A DNA stretch of 64,000 nucleotides from Rhizobium sp. BK602 (GTDB lineage: Bacteria > Pseudomonadota > Alphaproteobacteria > Rhizobiales > Rhizobiaceae). Shown piece by piece: positions 14,680-24,318 of the stretch (positions within the stretch are counted from its first letter, which is position 1; each line of letters begins with the position of its first letter). The notes under the pieces were generated by a model, which was not told the origin of the DNA, made no database searches, and saw only the letters and a program-made list of their open reading frames with translations. Where the stretch lies: positions 434,001-498,000 of the forward strand of contig NZ_JACIBC010000006.1 in the NCBI RefSeq assembly GCF_014195095.1, in the 5' to 3' direction. The translations under genes were made by a program, and so were the position numbers.

Positions 14680-17633
14680 CGGCCTATCGTCTTTCCGCCG
14701 GCGGTCTGGTCAACCGCAGCCGGCCGCTTTCGTTCACCTTCGACGGCAAGGAGATCAAGGGGCTGGAGGGCGATACGCTCGCCTCCGCTCTTCTCGCCAA
14801 TGACCAGCTCCTGGTGGGTCGCAGTTTCAAATATCACCGGCCGCGCGGCATCCTCACCGCCGGTTCGGCCGAACCCAATGCCCTGGTGACCGTCGGCAAG
14901 GATGGGCGTGCCGAGCCGAACACGCGGGCGACCGTCGCCGAGCTCTATCAAGGCCTGAGCGCGGTCAGTCAGAACCGCTGGCCGTCGCTGAAATATGATT
15001 TTGCCTCGATCAACGGGTTGCTTTCGCCCTTCCTCGCTGCCGGCTTCTACTACAAGACCTTCATGTGGCCGGCCGCCTTCTGGGAGAAGGTCTACGAGCC
15101 GCTGATCCGCCGTGCCGCTGGTCTCGGCAAGGCGGCGATGCAGCCCGACCCGGACCGCTATGAAAAAGCCTGGGCGCATTGCGACCTGCTGGTGATCGGT
15201 TCCGGCCCGGCCGGATTGATGGCGGCGCTGACGGCCGCGCGCGCCGGGCTGCGCGTCATTCTCGCCGACGAAGGGTTTCGTCTTGGCGGCTCGCTGCTGT
15301 CGGAGAGACTGTCCATCGGCGATGTCGCGGCGGACGCCTTCGTGCAGGCGGCGCTGGAGGAGCTTCAGGGGTTTGCGCATGTCACGCTGATGCCGCGCAC
15401 CACCATCTTCGGCTGGTATGACGACAATGTCTTCGGCGCGGTGGAAAAGGTGCAGAAGCATGTGGCTATGCCCCCGTCCGATCTGCCGGTCGAGCGCCTG
15501 TGGCGCATCGCCGCCAAGCGCGCCATCCTGGCGACCGGCGCCGAGGAGCGGCCGCTGGTCTTCGGCGGCAATGACAGGCCGGGCGTGATGATGGCGGGCG
15601 CGATGCGCAGCTATCTCAATCGTTACGGTGTTGTTGCCGGACAGAAGGTGGCGGTGTTCACCAATGGGGGTTCCGGCTACCGCACGGCGCTGGATCTGGC
15701 GGCGGAAGGCGTCGAGATAGCGGCCATCATCGATACGCGCGGTGCGTCCGGCGATGTGGCTCCCGAGGGCGTGCGGGTTATCCATGGCGGCACCGTGCAA
15801 GCCACGAAGGGCCGGCATCGCATCAGCGGCGTCATCGCCGATCGCGGCGGGCTGGACGAGTTCGTGGCCTGTGATGCGCTGGCGATGTCGGGCGGCTGGT
15901 CGCCGATCATCCATCTCGCCTGCCAGCGCGGCGCAAAGCCGGTCTGGTCGGACGAGAAGCAGGCCTTCCTGGCGCCGACGGTCGGCGGGGCGCTGGAGAT
16001 CGCCGGCGCGGCCGCGGGCGTCGAAAGCGTCTCGGGCTGCCTTGCCGATGGCGCGGCCAAGGCACGGCTGGTGATCGAAAGCCTTGGCCACAAGGTGCAT
16101 GCGGCCGAGATGCCCGAGGTCGAGGGCGACTACGATCCGTCCTTCGCGGCGATCTGGCATCTGCCCGGCGCCAGGGACAAGGCCTTCGTCGATTTCCAGA
16201 ACGACGTCCATACCAAGGATCTGGGTCTAGCGCTGCGCGAAGGCTTCGGTCATGCCGAGCATGCCAAGCGCTATACGACCAGCGGCATGGCGACAGACCA
16301 GGGCAAGCTCGGCAATGTGAATGCCGCAGGGATCATCGCCGGCATGCGCGGCGTCAGCCCGGCCGCCGTCGGCACCACGACCTTCCGGCCCTTCTACACG
16401 CCTGTCTCGTTCGGCGCCATGGCGGGCACGTCGCGCGACAAGCATGCCAAGCCGGTCCGGGAATCGCCGCTGCACGGCTGGGCGAAGAGGAATGGCGCTG
16501 TCTTCGTCGAATCCGGCCTTTGGTATCGCTCGGCCTGGTTTGCGCGCCCAGGCGAAAGGAGCTGGCGCGACAGCGTCGATCGCGAGGTGCTCAATGTCCG
16601 GTCCAATGTCGGCCTTTGCGATGTCTCCACGCTCGGCAAGATCGAGGTCTTCGGCAGGGATGCGGCGGAATTCCTCAACAGGCTCTATTCCAACGCCTTC
16701 CTGAAGCTGCCGATCGGCAAGGCACGCTACGGGCTGATGCTGCGCGAGGACGGGATGGTTTTCGACGACGGCACGGTGAGCCGCCTCACGCCGGACCATT
16801 TCTTCCTGACGACGACCACGGCGATGGCGGGCGAGGCTATGGCGCATATGGAGTTCTGCGCCCAGACCCTGTGGCCGCAGCTCGACGTGCGTTTCGTCTC
16901 TTCGTCGGATCAATGGGCGCAGATGGCGATTGCCGGGCCGAAGGCGCGGCTGGTTCTGGAGCAGATCGTCGAGGACGATCTATCCGACGCGTTCTTCCCC
17001 TTCCTCTCTGCCTCGGAGGTCATGCTGAAGGGCGGGTTGAAAGCGCGGTTGTTCCGTATCTCTTTTTCCGGGGAGCTTGCCTATGAACTTGCCGTTCCCG
17101 CCGGCTATGGCGAGGCGGTGGCGGATGCGATCATGGAGGCGGGCAAGGCGCAAGGCATTTGCGCCTACGGTGTCGAGGCGCTGAACGTGCTGCGCATCGA
17201 GAAGGGGCATGTCACCCACAATGAGCTCGACGGCCGCACGACGCCCGACGACGTCGGCCTCGGCCGAATGATGGCGACGCAGAAGCCGGATTTCGTCGGC
17301 AAGCGGCTTTCGACCCGTTTCGGTCTCACCGCCGCGGATCGCGGACAGCTCGTCGGCCTGAAGCCGATCGATCCCGTCAAGGACATCCGGGCGGGCGCGC
17401 ATCTCCTGAAAGAGGGCGCCAAACCGTCGACGGCGAATGACCAGGGGCATGTGTCCTCCGCCTGCTTCTCGCCGGTGCTCGGCCATTCCATAGGGCTTGC
17501 TTTCCTCAAATCCGGCCGGGAGCGGCTTGGCGAACATGTGATCGTCTGGGACGGATTGCGCGGCGAGGAGGTTCCGGCCGAAGTCTGTCATCCGGTCTTC
17601 GTCGATCCCGACAACAAGAAGCTGCAGGGGTGA
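14676..17633 (+). CDS. soxA: Sarcosine oxidase alpha subunit
   Basis: Large subunit of 985 residues. The N terminus (GLVNRSRPLSFTFDGKEIKG) is the 2Fe-2S-like 'sox' domain. A pyridine-nucleotide-binding Rossmann domain follows (DLLVIGSGPAGLMAALTAAR, about residues 170-190) and binds NAD in known enzymes. Residues from about 600 to the end form a GcvT-like aminomethyltransferase domain that binds tetrahydrofolate (GLCDVSTLGKIEVFG, GVEALNVLRIEKGHVTHNEL). Length is normal. It overlaps soxD by four bases, and soxG follows seven bases later. Confidence 0.95.
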   Translation: MTAYRLSAGGLVNRSRPLSFTFDGKEIKGLEGDTLASALLANDQLLVGRSFKYHRPRGILTAGSAEPNALVTVGKDGRAEPNTRATVAELYQGLSAVSQNRWPSLKYDFASINGLLSPFLAAGFYYKTFMWPAAFWEKVYEPLIRRAAGLGKAAMQPDPDRYEKAWAHCDLLVIGSGPAGLMAALTAARAGLRVILADEGFRLGGSLLSERLSIGDVAADAFVQAALEELQGFAHVTLMPRTTIFGWYDDNVFGAVEKVQKHVAMPPSDLPVERLWRIAAKRAILATGAEERPLVFGGNDRPGVMMAGAMRSYLNRYGVVAGQKVAVFTNGGSGYRTALDLAAEGVEIAAIIDTRGASGDVAPEGVRVIHGGTVQATKGRHRISGVIADRGGLDEFVACDALAMSGGWSPIIHLACQRGAKPVWSDEKQAFLAPTVGGALEIAGAAAGVESVSGCLADGAAKARLVIESLGHKVHAAEMPEVEGDYDPSFAAIWHLPGARDKAFVDFQNDVHTKDLGLALREGFGHAEHAKRYTTSGMATDQGKLGNVNAAGIIAGMRGVSPAAVGTTTFRPFYTPVSFGAMAGTSRDKHAKPVRESPLHGWAKRNGAVFVESGLWYRSAWFARPGERSWRDSVDREVLNVRSNVGLCDVSTLGKIEVFGRDAAEFLNRLYSNAFLKLPIGKARYGLMLREDGMVFDDGTVSRLTPDHFFLTTTTAMAGEAMAHMEFCAQTLWPQLDVRFVSSSDQWAQMAIAGPKARLVLEQIVEDDLSDAFFPFLSASEVMLKGGLKARLFRISFSGELAYELAVPAGYGEAVADAIMEAGKAQGICAYGVEALNVLRIEKGHVTHNELDGRTTPDDVGLGRMMATQKPDFVGKRLSTRFGLTAADRGQLVGLKPIDPVKDIRAGAHLLKEGAKPSTANDQGHVSSACFSPVLGHSIGLAFLKSGRERLGEHVIVWDGLRGEEVPAEVCHPVFVDPDNKKLQG

Positions 17634-17640
17634 GGCACCG

Positions 17641-18195
17641 ATGAGCGTCGCGTATCAGAACAGGCATGTGCTGGAAGATCATATTTCCGGCTTTGAGGCC
17701 GCACCCAACCCGAATCATCTCGCCGTCGTCCGCCGCCCGGTCATCTTTTCCGTGCTTGGCCACGGAGGATGGGAGGATTGGGCCTTGGCGGCGCTCAAGG
17801 CCATGCCCGATATTTCCGTGCGCCAGGCCGGGCCGGGGGAATGGCTGGCGGTATCCGAAACGCTCGGAGCCGAGAGCCTGGCTCGCGATCTTGCCCTGCT
17901 CGACCCGGCCCGTATCTCCTTTTTCGAGCAGAGCGACGGCCGCGTAATATTGCGCCTGTCCGGCCCGAGCATTCGCCGGATCCTGGCGAAATGCGTGGCG
18001 GTCGACCTCTATCCGCAGGCCTTCGCCGAAGGGCAGTCGGCCAATATGCTGTGCTGCCATGTCGGCGCCAATCTCGCGCGAACCGGTCCGGATCGTTTCG
18101 AGATCATCGTGCCGCGCTCCTATGCCGGCAGCGTGTTCGAGGAGCTGATGGAGATGGGCCGCGAGTTTGCCTTGACGGCGGGTTTCGCCGACTGA
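17641..18195 (+). CDS. soxG: Sarcosine oxidase gamma subunit
   Basis: 184 residues. It has the gamma-subunit fold related to GcvT, with RVILRLSGPSIRRILAKCVA, then GQSANMLCCHVGANLARTG, then FEIIVPRSYAGSVFEELMEM. It is the last gene of the sox cluster. No strong terminator follows directly. Confidence 0.92.
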   Translation: MSVAYQNRHVLEDHISGFEAAPNPNHLAVVRRPVIFSVLGHGGWEDWALAALKAMPDISVRQAGPGEWLAVSETLGAESLARDLALLDPARISFFEQSDGRVILRLSGPSIRRILAKCVAVDLYPQAFAEGQSANMLCCHVGANLARTGPDRFEIIVPRSYAGSVFEELMEMGREFALTAGFAD

Positions 18196-18505
18196 ACGCA
18201 TGATCGCGATCGGCAGGGAGCGAGCCTCCGTGGCGGCTCGTTTCTGAGAAGATATTTTCGGCTTGGATAATCCAGCGGGCCGTCCTGGCTATTTTTGAGC
18301 CAGAATATGCCGTTTTTCTATCATTTTTGGCTCGAAATGCGTCATCGCACGGCAAATTGAAAAGAATTTGTCAATTTCATGCCTTTTTGGCTTCACATTT
18401 CCTTCGAAAACAGTATGGAATCGCCCCCACGGCACCCCTCTCAAGGGGCGCTCAAACCAATAAGAGATGCGGTCGACAGACTCCGTATCCAGGGGAAATG
18501 AACAT
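18196..18505. promoter_or_regulatory. Upstream region of the liv operon
   Basis: About 310 bases, more AT-rich than the flanks. It holds the hairpin CTGGCT/AGCCAG (18285-18290 and 18298-18303) and repeated TTTTTGGCT-like words on either side of 18330 and 18385. AGGGGAAA is the livH Shine-Dalgarno. I see no gene. It probably carries the liv promoter. Confidence 0.45.
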
Positions 18506-19408
18506 ATGGATTATTTTATCCAGCAGCTCCTCAACGGGCTGACTCTCGGGTCCATTTATGGCCTGATCGCCATCGGTTACACCATGGTTTATGGCATCAT
18601 CGGCATGATCAACTTTGCCCATGGTGATGTTTTCATGCTTGGCGGTTTCGCTGCTCTCATCACATATCTGGTTCTGGTATCGCTCTTCGCCGGTCTGCCG
18701 GTGGCGATTCTGCTGCTGGTCATGCTCATCGTCGCCATGCTGATGACGAGCCTGTGGAACTGGGTGATCGAGCGTATCGCCTACAGGCCCCTGCGGGGTT
18801 CGTTCCGACTGGCGCCGCTGATCACGGCGATCGGCATGTCGATCGTGCTGTCGAACTTCATCCAGGTTGCCCAGGGCCCGCGCAACAAGCCGATCCCGTC
18901 CATGGTGAGCGATGTCTACAATTTCGGCGGCGTTTCGCTGTCGCTGAAGCAGATCATCATCTTCGTCATCACGGTCGTTCTGCTTGCCGCCTTCTGGTAT
19001 CTGGTCAACAAGACGGCGCTTGGCCGCGCCCAGCGCGCCACCGAACAGGATCGCAAGATGGCGGCGCTGCTCGGCATCAATGTCGACCGCACCATCTCCG
19101 TCACCTTCATCATGGGTGCGGCGCTCGCGGCCGTCGCTGGCACGATGTATCTGATGTATTATGGCGTCGCCAATTTTGCCGACGGCTTCACCCCCGGCGT
19201 CAAGGCATTCACGGCAGCCGTCCTCGGCGGGATCGGCTCGCTTCCGGGCGCCGTGCTCGGTGGATTGATGATCGGTTTCATCGAGTCGTTCTGGTCGGGC
19301 AATTTCGCTATCGCGTATAAGGATGTGGCGACCTACGGCATCCTGGCCTACGTGTTGATCTTCAAGCCGACGGGTATCCTCGGACGGCCGGAAGTCGAGA
19401 AGGTATAA
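18506..19408 (+). CDS. livH: Branched-chain amino acid ABC transporter permease LivH
   Basis: Inner-membrane permease of 300 residues with about eight hydrophobic helices. The family opening is LLNGLTLGSIYGLIAIGYTM, followed by INFAHGDVFMLGGFAALITY and, near the end, VLGGIGSLPGAVLGGLMIGF. I take the ATG at 18506, preceded by AGGGG, over an in-frame codon at 18467. It is the first gene of livHMGF. Its specificity in rhizobia can be broad (branched-chain and other amino acids, and GABA). Confidence 0.93.
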   Translation: MDYFIQQLLNGLTLGSIYGLIAIGYTMVYGIIGMINFAHGDVFMLGGFAALITYLVLVSLFAGLPVAILLLVMLIVAMLMTSLWNWVIERIAYRPLRGSFRLAPLITAIGMSIVLSNFIQVAQGPRNKPIPSMVSDVYNFGGVSLSLKQIIIFVITVVLLAAFWYLVNKTALGRAQRATEQDRKMAALLGINVDRTISVTFIMGAALAAVAGTMYLMYYGVANFADGFTPGVKAFTAAVLGGIGSLPGAVLGGLMIGFIESFWSGNFAIAYKDVATYGILAYVLIFKPTGILGRPEVEKV

Positions 19409-19412
19409 GGCC

Positions 19413-20804
19413 ATGGCAAATTCAAACTTCGTTGCAGGCAAGACCGCGCCCGGCCTTGTCCGGAAGGGACTTATCGACGCCTTCTGGACAGCGCTCATCT
19501 CCTTCGGAATGTTCGTGCTCTATATCGGTCTGAAGACCGAGCAGAACATGGACAACCAGCTGGTGATCGTCCAGCGCTGGGGCCTGTTGGCATCCATCGT
19601 TGCGATCGCGACCGTTGGCCGTTTCGTCATGACGGTTTTCGTGCGGCCGCAGCTCGATGCGATCAAGGAAGCCAAGGCGAAAGCGGCGCCGGTTGCCGCC
19701 GAGCCGGGTTTCGTCTCGAAGAATTTCAACAAGATGGCGCTGGCCTTCCTGCTCGTCTATCCGATACTGGCGGTGGCGCTTTTCGGTCCGCAGGGATCGC
19801 TGACCTATGTCGACAATTTCGGCATCCAGATCCTGATCTATGTGATGCTGGCCTGGGGGCTGAACATCGTCGTCGGTCTCGCCGGCCTGCTCGACCTCGG
19901 CTATGTCGCCTTCTATGCGGTCGGCGCCTATTCCTATGCGCTGCTATCGGCGCATTTCGGCCTGTCCTTCTGGTTGCTCCTGCCCCTGTCCGGCATCCTG
20001 GCGGCGCTCTGGGGCATGATCCTCGGTTTTCCCGTGCTGCGCCTGCGTGGTGATTACCTCGCCATCGTGACGCTGGCCTTCGGGGAAATCATCCGCCTTG
20101 TGCTCATCAACTGGACGGATGTGACCAAGGGCACCTTCGGTGTCTCCAACATCACCAAGGCGTCGTTGTTCGGTCTCTATACCTTCGATCTCAAGGACCC
20201 GCACAATATCATCCGGACTCTCGGCCTGCCGATGTCGTCGGCCTGGTACAAGATCTTCCTGTTCTACGTCATCCTGGCGCTTTGCATGCTGACGGCCTAT
20301 GTGACGATCCGGCTGCGCCGCATGCCGATCGGCCGCGCCTGGGAAGCCTTGCGCGAGGATGAGATCGCCTGCCGCTCGCTCGGCATCAACACGGTGACGA
20401 CCAAGCTGACGGCTTTCGCCACCGGTGCGATGTTCGGCGGCTTCGCCGGCTCGTTCTTCGCAGCGCGTCAGGGCTTCGTGTCGCCGGAATCCTTCGTGTT
20501 CCTGGAATCGGCCGTGATCCTCGCCATCGTCGTTCTCGGCGGTATGGGCTCGCTGAAGGGTATCGCCATCGCCGCGATCGCCATGATCGGCGGCACGGAA
20601 CTGCTGCGCGACATGGATTTCCTCAAATTGTTCTTCGGTGCCGACTTCACCCCCGAACTCTACCGCATGCTGATCTTCGGTCTCGCCATGGTGGTCGTCA
20701 TGATCATCAAGCCGCGCGGCTTCGTCGGCACCCGTGAGCCGACCGCCTTCCTCAAGGAGCGAAAAGCGGTGTCAGGCAGCTTTATCAAGGAGGGCCACGG
20801 CTGA
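19413..20804 (+). CDS. livM: Branched-chain amino acid ABC transporter permease LivM
   Basis: 463 residues. The N-terminal extension of about 120 residues carries extra hydrophobic helices (DUF3382-like), as in LivM proteins. The permease core follows: YVMLAWGLNIVVGLAGLLDL, FPVLRLRGDYLAIVTLAFGE, SLGINTVTTKLTAFATGAMF. It begins four bases after livH, and its TGA overlaps the livG start (TGATG). Confidence 0.93.
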   Translation: MANSNFVAGKTAPGLVRKGLIDAFWTALISFGMFVLYIGLKTEQNMDNQLVIVQRWGLLASIVAIATVGRFVMTVFVRPQLDAIKEAKAKAAPVAAEPGFVSKNFNKMALAFLLVYPILAVALFGPQGSLTYVDNFGIQILIYVMLAWGLNIVVGLAGLLDLGYVAFYAVGAYSYALLSAHFGLSFWLLLPLSGILAALWGMILGFPVLRLRGDYLAIVTLAFGEIIRLVLINWTDVTKGTFGVSNITKASLFGLYTFDLKDPHNIIRTLGLPMSSAWYKIFLFYVILALCMLTAYVTIRLRRMPIGRAWEALREDEIACRSLGINTVTTKLTAFATGAMFGGFAGSFFAARQGFVSPESFVFLESAVILAIVVLGGMGSLKGIAIAAIAMIGGTELLRDMDFLKLFFGADFTPELYRMLIFGLAMVVVMIIKPRGFVGTREPTAFLKERKAVSGSFIKEGHG

Positions 20805-21676
20805 TGAACGCTGTGACCGCAACCCCGGACGACATCCTGCTGAAGGTCGAGCATCTCTCGATGCGCTTCGGCGGCCTGATGGCCATCAACGACTTTTCCT
20901 TCGAAGCCAAGCGCGGCGATATCACCGCGCTGATCGGGCCGAACGGTGCCGGCAAGACGACGGTTTTCAACTGCATCACCGGTTTCTACAAGCCGACGAT
21001 GGGGATGATCACGCTCAACCAGAAGAGCGGCAAGCAATATCTGCTCGAGCGGCTGCCGGATTTCCGCATCACCCGCGAAGCCAAGGTGGCGCGTACCTTC
21101 CAGAATATCCGCCTGTTTTCGGGCCTGACCGTGCTCGAAAACCTGCTGGTGGCCCAGCACAACAAGCTGATGCGGGCCTCTGGCTATACGGTGCTGGGTC
21201 TGCTTGGAATCGGCAAATACCGTGCCGAGGCCAAGAATGCGATCGAGCTGGCACGTTTCTGGCTGGAGAAGGCCGATCTCATCGATCGCGCCGACGATCC
21301 GGCAGGCGATCTCTCCTACGGTGCCCAGCGCCGCCTGGAAATCGCGCGCGCCATGTGCACCGGTCCGGAGCTTCTATGCCTGGATGAGCCGGCCGCCGGT
21401 CTCAACCCGCGTGAATCGCTGGTGTTGAACGAGTTCCTGCGCAGCATCCGCAAGGATGCCGACACCTCGATCCTGCTGATCGAGCATGACATGTCGGTGG
21501 TCATGCAAATCTCCGACCATGTCGTCGTGCTCGAATACGGGCAGAAGATTTCCGATGGGACGCCGGACGAGGTCAAGAACGATCCCAAGGTGATCGCGGC
21601 CTATCTCGGTGTCGAAGATGAAGAAGTGGAAGAGGTGATTGCCGAAGTCGAGCACCTCCAAGAGGGCGAAAACTGA
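20804..21676 (+). CDS. livG: Branched-chain amino acid ABC transporter ATPase LivG
   Basis: Cytoplasmic ATPase of 290 residues. Walker A is GPNGAGKTTVFNCITGFY, the signature is LSYGAQRRLEIARAM, and Walker B is LLCLDEPAAGLNP. The early Tyr in the signature and the insertion after Walker A are typical of LivG rather than LivF. The C terminus has an unusual acidic tail rich in Glu and Val. Start and stop overlap both neighbours by one base. Confidence 0.93.
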   Translation: MNAVTATPDDILLKVEHLSMRFGGLMAINDFSFEAKRGDITALIGPNGAGKTTVFNCITGFYKPTMGMITLNQKSGKQYLLERLPDFRITREAKVARTFQNIRLFSGLTVLENLLVAQHNKLMRASGYTVLGLLGIGKYRAEAKNAIELARFWLEKADLIDRADDPAGDLSYGAQRRLEIARAMCTGPELLCLDEPAAGLNPRESLVLNEFLRSIRKDADTSILLIEHDMSVVMQISDHVVVLEYGQKISDGTPDEVKNDPKVIAAYLGVEDEEVEEVIAEVEHLQEGEN

Positions 21677-22404
21677 TGACGGGGCAACCGCTTCTGAAAG
21701 TTGATGGTGTCGAAACCTATTACGGCAACATCCGTGCCCTTGCCGGCGTCAATGTCGAAGTCAACAGCGGCGAAATCGTCAGCCTGATCGGTGCCAACGG
21801 CGCCGGCAAGTCGACCCTGATGATGACGATCTGCGGCAGCCCGCAGGCGCGTACCGGTTCCGTGATTTTCGATGGTCGCGATATCACCCATATGCCGACG
21901 CACGAGATTGCCCGGCTGCGTATCGCGCAGTCGCCGGAAGGGCGTCGCATCTTCCCGCGCATGACGGTCTATGAGAATCTGCAGATGGGCGCGAGCCTCG
22001 ACAAGCTCAAATATTTCAACGAGGACGTCGAGAAGATCTTCGCGCTTTTCCCGCGCCTGAAGGAGCGCCAGTCGCAGCGCGGCGGCACGCTGTCGGGCGG
22101 CGAGCAGCAGATGCTGTCGATCGGCCGCGCGCTGATGGCGCGCCCGAAGCTGCTCCTGCTCGATGAACCGTCGCTGGGTCTCGCGCCCCTGATCGTCAAG
22201 GGTATTTTCGAGGCCATCAAGGTTCTGAACCAGACCCAGGGCCTGACGGTGTTCCTGGTCGAGCAGAATGCTTTTGCCGCGCTGAAGCTTTCCGACCGGG
22301 CCTATGTCATGGTCAACGGCCGGGTGACGATGAGCGGCACCGGCAAGGAGCTGCTGGCCAATCCGGAAGTGCGTTCGGCCTATCTCGAAGGCGGCCACCA
22401 TTGA
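21676..22404 (+). CDS. livF: Branched-chain amino acid ABC transporter ATPase LivF
   Basis: 242 residues. Walker A is GANGAGKSTLMMTICG, the signature LSGGEQQMLSIGRALM and Walker B LLLLDEPSLGLAP. The opening VDGVETYYGNIRALAGVNVE is characteristic of LivF. It pairs with LivG to energise LivHM. Confidence 0.93.
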   Translation: MTGQPLLKVDGVETYYGNIRALAGVNVEVNSGEIVSLIGANGAGKSTLMMTICGSPQARTGSVIFDGRDITHMPTHEIARLRIAQSPEGRRIFPRMTVYENLQMGASLDKLKYFNEDVEKIFALFPRLKERQSQRGGTLSGGEQQMLSIGRALMARPKLLLLDEPSLGLAPLIVKGIFEAIKVLNQTQGLTVFLVEQNAFAALKLSDRAYVMVNGRVTMSGTGKELLANPEVRSAYLEGGHH

Positions 22405-22428
22405 GCCCCGTTTCGCGGAGAATTTGAT

Positions 22429-22782
22429 ATGCAGGGACTTTTCATCGATAGCGATACCGGCGGACGCCTGGTTATCCGCGTGCTGATCGTGATCCTGGGT
22501 TTCTGGACGGCCTGGCGCGCCGGCCGCGCCGTGGCGTCCAGCTGGGATTCCTATGCGCTGGCGGTCATCTATACCTTCCTGGTCGGTCTTGGCCTGCAAT
22601 TTCTGCATCATGCGCTGTTCGACGGACCGGTGTTCGACCTTTCCAACTATATTCTCGACGTGGTTCTTCTGCTGATCTTCGCCACGGCTGGATATCGTTT
22701 CCGCCGCACCGACCAGATGGTGAACAATTATTACTGGCTCTATGAAAAGACCTCTGCCTTTTCGTGGAAGAAGAAGAATTGA
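22429..22782 (+). CDS. Small membrane protein of the liv operon (DUF6867-like)
   Basis: 117 residues with three hydrophobic segments (about residues 14-27, 42-60 and 72-86) and a basic C-terminal tail ending KKKN. I recall proteins of this type in rhizobial liv operons under the name DUF6867, but cannot verify the number here. It lies 24 bases after livF and before the binding-protein gene, so it may be an accessory or stability factor for the LivHM permease. That role is inferred from position only. Confidence 0.65.
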   Translation: MQGLFIDSDTGGRLVIRVLIVILGFWTAWRAGRAVASSWDSYALAVIYTFLVGLGLQFLHHALFDGPVFDLSNYILDVVLLLIFATAGYRFRRTDQMVNNYYWLYEKTSAFSWKKKN

Positions 22783-22945
22783 CAGCGCGCCGAAACTAGG
22801 CACAGTTTGTACACAGGGCTGGAAATGCTCGATTATTTGGCGATCGTACTTTCCGGACTTCGAAATAAAAATACCGGCGCGATGGTTGGTGGGTATTGCG
22901 CAGGGCGAGCAAACGGAACCCGCTTAAAAAATTGGGAGTAACAAT

Positions 22946-24067
22946 ATGAAGAAGTATCTCATGTCGGCCGTGGCTCTGTCGGCGATGATCGCTTTCAGCG
23001 GCATTGCGAAGGCTGACATCATCGTCGGCGTCGGCGGTCCGTTGACGGGCCCGAACGCTGCCTTTGGCGCGCAGCTCCAGAAGGGTGCCGAGCAGGCAGC
23101 CGCGGATATCAATGCCGCCGGCGGCATCAATGGCGAAAAGGTCAAGATCGAACTCGGCGACGACGTTTCCGACGCCAAGCAGGGTGTTTCGGTCGCCAAC
23201 AAGTTCGTTGCGGACGGCGTCAAGTTCGTGGTCGGTCACTTCAACTCGGGCGTTTCCATCCCGGCTTCCGAAGTCTATGCCGAAAACGGTATCCTGCAGA
23301 TCACGCCGGCTTCGACCAACCCGAACTTCACCGAACGCGGCCTGTGGAACACCTTCCGTACCTGCGGCCGTGACGACCAGCAGGGTGCTGTTGCCGGCAA
23401 GTACATCGCCGACAATTTCAAGGGCGCCAAGGTTGCCGTCGTCCATGACAAGACCCCCTATGGTCAGGGTCTGGCCGACGAAACCAAGAAGAACCTCAAC
23501 GCCGACGGCGTGAAGGAAGTGCTCTATGAAGGCATCACCCCCGGCGACAAGGACTACTCGGCTCTCATCGCCAAGATGAAGCAGGCTGGCGTCGATTTCG
23601 TCTATTACGGTGGTCTGCACACCGAAGCCGGCCTGATCATGCGTCAGATGGCCGACCAGGGCGTCAAGGCTCACTTCATGTCGGGTGACGGTATCGTCTC
23701 GAACGAACTGGCTTCGATCGCTGGCGACGCCGTCGACGGCACGCTGATGACCTTCGCGCCGGACCCGCGCAAGAACCCGGCTTCCGCCGATCTCGTCGCG
23801 AAGTTCCGTGCCGCCGGCTACGAGCCGGAAGGCTACACGCTCTACTCCTATGCCGCCCTGCAGGTGATTGCCGCCGCCGCCAAGGCTGCCGGCTCCAACG
23901 ATCCGACGGCTGTTGCAGACGCAATGAAGGCAAAGGGTCCGTACAAGACCGCCATCGGCGAACTCGGCTTCAACGAAAAGGGCGACATCACCCGTCCGGA
24001 CTACGTCATGTACAAGTGGTCCAAGGGTGCCGACGGCAAGTACGGTTACGACGAAATCTCGAAGTAA
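22946..24067 (+). CDS. livK: Branched-chain amino acid ABC transporter substrate-binding protein
   Basis: Periplasmic binding protein of 373 residues. The signal peptide is MKKYLMSAVALSAMIAFSGI, with cleavage near AKA. The mature protein starts DIIVGVGGPLTGPNAAFGAQ and has the type-1 periplasmic fold (VGHFNSGVSIPASEVYAENG, FVYYGGLHTEAGLIMRQMAD). LivJ and LivK cannot be separated by eye, so the symbol is approximate. It is separated from the preceding gene by 163 bases and followed by a strong terminator. It probably ends the liv transcript, perhaps with its own promoter. Confidence 0.88.
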   Translation: MKKYLMSAVALSAMIAFSGIAKADIIVGVGGPLTGPNAAFGAQLQKGAEQAAADINAAGGINGEKVKIELGDDVSDAKQGVSVANKFVADGVKFVVGHFNSGVSIPASEVYAENGILQITPASTNPNFTERGLWNTFRTCGRDDQQGAVAGKYIADNFKGAKVAVVHDKTPYGQGLADETKKNLNADGVKEVLYEGITPGDKDYSALIAKMKQAGVDFVYYGGLHTEAGLIMRQMADQGVKAHFMSGDGIVSNELASIAGDAVDGTLMTFAPDPRKNPASADLVAKFRAAGYEPEGYTLYSYAALQVIAAAAKAAGSNDPTAVADAMKAKGPYKTAIGELGFNEKGDITRPDYVMYKWSKGADGKYGYDEISK

Positions 24068-24106
24068 TCGCCGCCGCGCCGGTTTTCGGCGACGCGTCCC
24101 CAATGC

Positions 24107-24137
24107 GAAGCCCGGCCATCGGCCGGGCTTCTCCGTT
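24107..24137 (+). terminator. Terminator after livK
   Basis: The 11-bp stem GAAGCCCGGCC/GGCCGGGCTTC (24107-24117 and 24121-24131), with loop ATC, is followed by TCCGTTTT. Confidence 0.8.
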
Positions 24138-24180
24138 TTGGAGTATGGATGCCGGCATTTCCTTTGCGTCGGTCATGCTT

Positions 24181-24284
24181 TAGAGCATTTCCGCTTTTCT
24201 TCGAATCGCGAAAACGCTCTATCCCTTTGTTTTTACGCAATTCCGGACGGAAAACCGCTACGCACTTTTCCTGGAATTGCTTTA
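24181..24284. repeat. Rhizobial intergenic mosaic repeat, copy B
   Basis: It has the same architecture as 11915-12014: AGAGCATTT near the start, AAAACGCTCT, TTTGTTTTTACGCAATTCC, CGGAAAACCGCTACGCA, TTTTCCTGGAATTGCTTT. The second half is over 80% identical to copy A by eye. Confidence 0.75.
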
Positions 24285-24318
24285 GATCTCATTTGTCTTG
24301 GCAGGAGGATGACAAAGC

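Noticed and set aside
18285..18303. Hairpin CTGGCT/AGCCAG after soxG as a terminator
   Set aside because: Only six base pairs with an AT-rich loop, and no T tract follows on either strand. I mention it only as part of the upstream region of liv.
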